In this document: positions 50,001 through 56,000 of the stretch, piece by piece
Numbering within the stretch: position 1 is the stretch's first letter
Layout of the letters: each line of letters opens with the position of its first letter
DNA from: Strongylocentrotus droebachiensis
Taxonomy: Eukaryota; Echinodermata; Echinoidea; Camarodonta; Strongylocentrotidae
Direction of reading: 5' to 3'
Assembly: GCA_035222895.1 (NCBI GenBank)
Contig: JAVYIG010007241.1
Coordinates: 1-64,000, forward strand
Length of the DNA stretch: 64,000 nucleotides
Notes under the pieces: model-generated
Told to the model about the DNA's origin: nothing
Seen by the model: only the letters and a program-made list of their open reading frames with translations
Database searches by the model: none
Made by a program: the position numbers and the translations under genes

Positions 50001-53000
50001 TCTGTGTGTCTACGTTTCCTTCCCTCTTTTCCCATACTGAAATTAACAGAGTGTCCAAATATTTGGGAAGCTCGATGTACCCTACCAACAGTAGGAACCC
50101 TTTGTATTCATCGTCTTGAGTTCTGTGATGGGAATGTTCAGTGCGGGGATGATGAATTGGATTGCAGTAAGTATCTATTTCAGTTCGGACTCCGTTTCCC
50201 CTGTGAAGATTTCTCTCCTCTCTTACTTGTTCCAGCAGATGTTTATTATTATAAACAAGTGTTCTTAAAACTCATAGTAATGATATTTCTTTGAAGCATC
50301 TTTCTACATCCCATATCAGTACAAATTTAAATCTTTGTTCAAGTTTCTTTGTACAAGGGGAAATATAATTGCCCGTTCATCTTTTAAACAACATGTCAGT
50401 TTGTACCTGCTGTTTTATTCGATAATGAAATCAAATGAATTAGTTCAGTTCAATTCTTAAAGTCATATCTTAGTCTTTTGAATTCATTTACCGAAACAAA
50501 ACAAAATTGTTTTGTCATAATCATATTGACACACTCTAGCAATGCGATATCAACACACCGTGAAAAATAAGAAAAATATACATAGCTGTTTTGGAGAAGA
50601 AATCTAAGAAATCTAAGATGGATGGTATGACTGTTAATAGTGCCTGTGTGAATCCTCTTGTAGGTTTCCAGTGCGACAATGGACGGGTGATTGCAGAGAG
50701 GTTTGTGTGCGATGGATACAATGACTGTGGAGACAGTACAGACGAACACCAGCAGTGTGGTATACAATTTCGTTCACTTTAATAGTTATTGATTTATTCA
50801 TTTAGAATGTACATTGGGGAAAAACCAAAAGATTACTACTAATATCAAGGCGACTTTCTTTTCTTCTTTTAATGACAGTAACTGGTATAATTATAATCTA
50901 ACAGGAACAATGCAATCAAATATATGTGCTACATGAATTCGTGAGTGCCATACATTGGTTAAAATATATCTTTCATGTTTCATACACAAATATACTTTCC
51001 ATTCAATCTTCATTAAGAAAATTAGACAAAATCTCAGAAAATTAGGAACTTCCACGTTCTTTAATCCAACGTCGCATTACGGTGGAATGTATTTGGAATA
51101 ATTTTGAAGAGGGAATATCATGTCACCAGTAATTGTTTCATGGCATGGCCCCAAAATTTGCTCAAACCCATGATAATGTTCTGACGCTATGCGAGTGAAT
51201 TATAAATTATTTCAGTGGAAGAGTTTTCTTTAGTAGATTTATTGCGGATTTTTACCTGTAGGATTACCATTGATTTATATTGTTTTAGATGTAGAGGTGT
51301 CGTAATCGAGTGGTTTAAGCATTTGTCTTGAAATGCAAATGTCGTGCTTCGATCCCCGACACGGCACTAATCACCTTTGGCAAGGTATTAATCTACATTT
51401 GCCGCTCCATACCAAGGAGAGAAATTGGGACCTGGTAGGATGGCTAAAGCCTTGTGTTAGTAATTGCCATATGCCCTCACAGTGAATATATGGTAGGAAA
51501 ACTCCTCAAATAGTTCAGATGGTGCACATTGTGCGTGAATGAATCCGATGATCGGGGTAATTAAATATGTGTAAAGCGCTCAGAGACGGTATTTCGTATA
51601 CATACAAATCAAGATTATTATTATTATTATTATTATTATTATTGAATTCCAGAGTGTGCTGCGCACCAGTATGACTGTGGAGAGCGATGCATCCTTCAGA
51701 ATGATGTATGTAATGGATATGTGGACTGTGCTAACGGCAGTGATGAGAAAGACTGTTGTAAGTATCAAACGGACGGTATTAGAGAGAAAGAAGATTACTT
51801 TACATCATGATCTAGTCTGAGATACACATTGTGGTATATTTGAATGCTCATTTGCATTTACATTCAAATATCCTCTTCCTCATCCTCATTTGAACGCCCT
51901 CGTTCGTACTAGATGGATTGAATCTTTCGGATCTTAACGTTTGGGATTTTATTACTAATTCTAATTCTTGCTCTTGTTCTTATTATTATTACTATTTCAA
52001 TTATCATTGATATCAATATTAGTATTACTGTTATATATGTTTTGTATAATTGGTATTCTGATGAATTATTGCTGATATACATTTATTTTGTCTAAATTGT
52101 TTATATTCTATGAATTATTCCCTTAACCCTGCCTCCCTTTCTACGTCTCTATTTTTGTTTTTGATGCTCTCTTTTGTTGTCTCTCTATCACCATATTCCT
52201 CCAAAATTATCTTACTCCTTTATTATTAATCATACTTCTCTCATTCTCTTTAACCTGTCTTTTTACCCAACCCCCTCTCTCTCTCTCTCTCGCCTTCACT
52301 TTCTGTCTGTCTTTCTTTTACCTCTCTCTCTCTCTCTCTCTCCTTCAATTATTTCTACCCACTTTCCGGGGTCCCTATCTATCTATCCCGCTTTCCTCGT
52401 GGCGATGTAGCTTGTCAGAGTTTCGAGTTTGAGTGCGGTAACGGGTCTTGTGTGCCATTCTGGAAATTCTGCGACGGAAATTATGATTGTTCGGACCACT
52501 CTGATGAACAAAGAGAAAACTGCAGATGTAAGGATGCGTATAAAAACAGCTTTTTAAAAATTATAGATTTCCATGTTCGCACTTTTAAAATTGTCCTTGG
52601 TAACTTCGAATGTACGGCTTATTTTCTTTAAAAATCTACTTTATTGATATGTTATACGGTTTATTGATAAGTTGTTGATATTTTATACATTCTACCCTCT
52701 TCTAGACTGTCCAGGAAATTATTTCCAGTGCCTAGACTTCTTGGGTTGTCTGACAGAAATAAAATTAATCTGAATCTGAATTATTTCACTTTAAAAAAAA
52801 GTGTTTCCTTCACTGGAAGTTATTTATAGTTGGCACTTATCAAATTCATATTAGTCATACGATTGACATTAGAGTGCATGAAATTACGCTTTCTATATAC
52901 ATGTTGATATACCTTAGTAAATTCGTCTTATTAAATACATTCTACCCTCTTCAAGACTGTCCAGGAAATTATTTCCAGTGCCTAGACTTCTCGGGTTATC

Positions 53001-56000
53001 TGACAGAAATAAAATTAATCTGAATCTGAATTATTTCACTTTAAAAAAAGAGTGTTTCCTTCACTGGAAGTTATTTATAGTTGGCACTTATCAAATTCAT
53101 ATTAGTCATACGATTGGCATTAAAGCGCATGATAGTACGCTTTCTATATACATGTTGCTATACCTTAGTAAATTCGTCTTATTAAATACATTCTACCCTC
53201 TTCTAGACTGTCCAGGAAATTATTTCCAGTGCCTAGACTTCTCGGGTTGTCTGACAGTTGATTTGATCTGCAACGGTTCACCTGACTGCATGGATGCTAG
53301 CGATGAATCTGACTGTGGCAACATGACTCCGAATAGGACTATCACTAACCAAACAGAACCTAGGACAACATGGGGGCCTGCACCATTACCCACCTGGAGA
53401 CCCGAACCCGAAGGCACATGGGGACCCGAACCCGAAGGGGGACCTGAAGGCACGTGGAGACCCGAACCCGAAGGCACATGGGGACCTGAAGGCACATGGA
53501 GACCCGAACCCGAAGGAACATGGGGACCTGAAGGCACATGGAGACCCGAACCCGAAGGAACATGGGGACCCGAACCCGAAGGAACATGGGGACCTGAACC
53601 CGAAGGCACATGGAGACCCGAACCCGAAGGAACATGGGGACCTGAAGGCACATGGAGACCCGAACCCGAAGGAACATGGGGACCTGAACCCGAAGGGGGA
53701 CCCGAAGGCACATGGAGACCCGAACCCGAAGGCACATGGGATCCTGAACCCGAAGGGGGACCTGAAGGCACATGGAGACCCGAACCCGAAGGCACATGGG
53801 GACCTGAACCCGAAGGGGGACCCGAAGGCACATGGGGACCTGAACCCGAAGGGGGACCCGAAGGCACATGGAGACCCGAACCAGAAGGCACATGGGGACC
53901 TGAACCCGAAGGGGGACCCGAAGGCACATGGAGACCCGAACCCGAAGGCACATGGGGACCTGAACCCGAAGGGGGACCCGAAGGCACATGGAGACCCGAA
54001 CCCGAAGGCACATGGGGACCTGAACCCGAAGGGGGACCCGAAGGCACATGGAGACCCGAACCAGAAGGCACATGGGGTCCTGAACCCGAAGGGGGACCTG
54101 AAGGCACATGGAGACCCGAACCCGAAGGCACATGGGGACCTGAACCCGAAGGCACATGGAGACCCGAACCCACTTGGAGACCTAAACCTGAGGAAACATC
54201 AGAGCCTCCGTCAGGTAACTTATACCAACATAAATCTATTAAAGTAGAAGTGAAAAGATATTGATTTTCCGTTTTTGAGAATATAAATTAGTAGAATTCA
54301 TGTCATAAAATTGCACTCCCCATTTTTATTTCGAAATAGAAAATAACTGCTAAATATTTTCCTCTTTACAGTGATATTTGAAGGATGTGGTCTTCGACCT
54401 GCTCTTGAACTGCACCGGGTGACCCATGGGCAGGACGTTACCAGTCTAGGCACGTGGCCATGGCAGATCGCACTCTACTGGGATAACGAGTTTGCATGCG
54501 GCGGCAGCATTATAAGTCCAGAATGGATAGTGACTGCTGCTCATTGTGTGTAAGTCTTGTGCATAAAGCTCACTATCTACCGACAAGTACCAATTTTCCA
54601 ACTTATTTTCGGCGTAAATACCCGAAATACATACAATAATTGTTCATAGCAAACAAGTCTGATATAAAGTATTGCTCAACGTGCTGAAAGCTATCTATTG
54701 CGTGAGGGATGGATAAAAGTCAATTTTATGATTTTTCCCCTTTTTTCTTATTGTATTCCAAAGGCAATGAAGGCTAAATTATTTTGGTTGATCGATAATA
54801 ATTAAATGCATATAGTGTCTGAGGTTTTCCCATCCACAAAACGTGTCATACATTTCAAAATTATTCGAACATCGTCAGGGATTTATTCCTTTCGAATACT
54901 ATTAAGAAATTACTGCAGTAAAAATAAACCCTATAAACTCCCCCAAAATCATTATGCCTACTACCTTTCCAAGCTTTGCCTCCTTTTTTGTACTAAAGAA
55001 CTTAACAATCTCCATTGATCAACGCGTTGTGTACAATAATTGGAGTTTCTCTTTCCCTCTTTTCCAATTTTGTTCAGTGATCCCTATCGCAGCTTAGCAA
55101 TCCAAGCAGGAACATTGTCATACAATATCAGTGCAGGAGGACCGGTCCATCAAGTAGAGAATTACTTCATTCATCCACGTTATAATGACGGATCTACGTT
55201 GGCCAATGATATTGCCCTACTCAAGTTGGTCCATCCTCTCACTTTCACGAATGAGATCGGACCTGTGTGCCTTCCATCTCCCGATGATGTTTTAGAAGTT
55301 GGATCGTATGTCACCTTCACAGGATGGGGCAGCTACACCAGACGATACAGTGAGTTTCTCTTTTTAATTGTAGATATTTACAAAAGCAAAAACACGTGTC
55401 AAAGTTTACAAAGCCGATGGGATCTCAATTTGATTTGTTTAATACATGAATACATTTTGAAATTACAGAAATGAAATGTTTCGTGAGGTAAAAACTTACT
55501 ATGTAAGAAAGACAGTGCGAATTTACATATCAGATCATCATCTGCATCAAATGTTTTTACAAGATGGTATTTTGTTTATATAGAAAGCACCTTTCCAGAA
55601 TGGTTTGTCGCTTGACGAATTTTGATAATTCAATTCTTGTATTTTCGTGAATTTCGTGAATAGAAGCTGTTAATTCCCTTTCCTATACTCCTTTGATGTG
55701 TTTGATGTGAAATTGACAAATACTGATGTCTTTCTTCATGATCTCACAGGCCCCCAACCTGACTATTTGCAAGAATCCCGTATGCCTGTCATACCAAATG
55801 ACATCTGCCAACGGAACATCAACTTCTTACCAGTCCTTCCATCAATGTTCTGTGTAATGTACCCTAGGGGCTACAATGGCATGTGTACGGTAAGTTTATT
55901 GTTCAGTAATATATTATTTACCACTCATTATTGGATTGGAGGAATATTTAATTTTAGGAGTAGAGGTCTGCTCAGACCTAGACTAAAAAATTGTTGAGTA

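Noticed and set aside
49759-50119. Two overlapping hydrophobic ORFs
   Set aside because: They are translations of pyrimidine-rich intron sequence upstream of the LDLa acceptor at 50049.
51300-51370. Possible tRNA gene
   Set aside because: The cloverleaf is degenerate, and the sequence continues into a SINE body with an (ATT)n tail.
53400-54170. Regular repeat resembling a CRISPR-like array
   Set aside because: There are no unique spacers; the repeats are contiguous and translate into a periodic peptide.
53220-54173. Long - strand ORFs (317 and 265 residues) opposite the stalk exon
   Set aside because: They are produced by the repeat composition of the coding minisatellite; the + strand frame is fixed by the LDLa domain and phase-matched splice sites.
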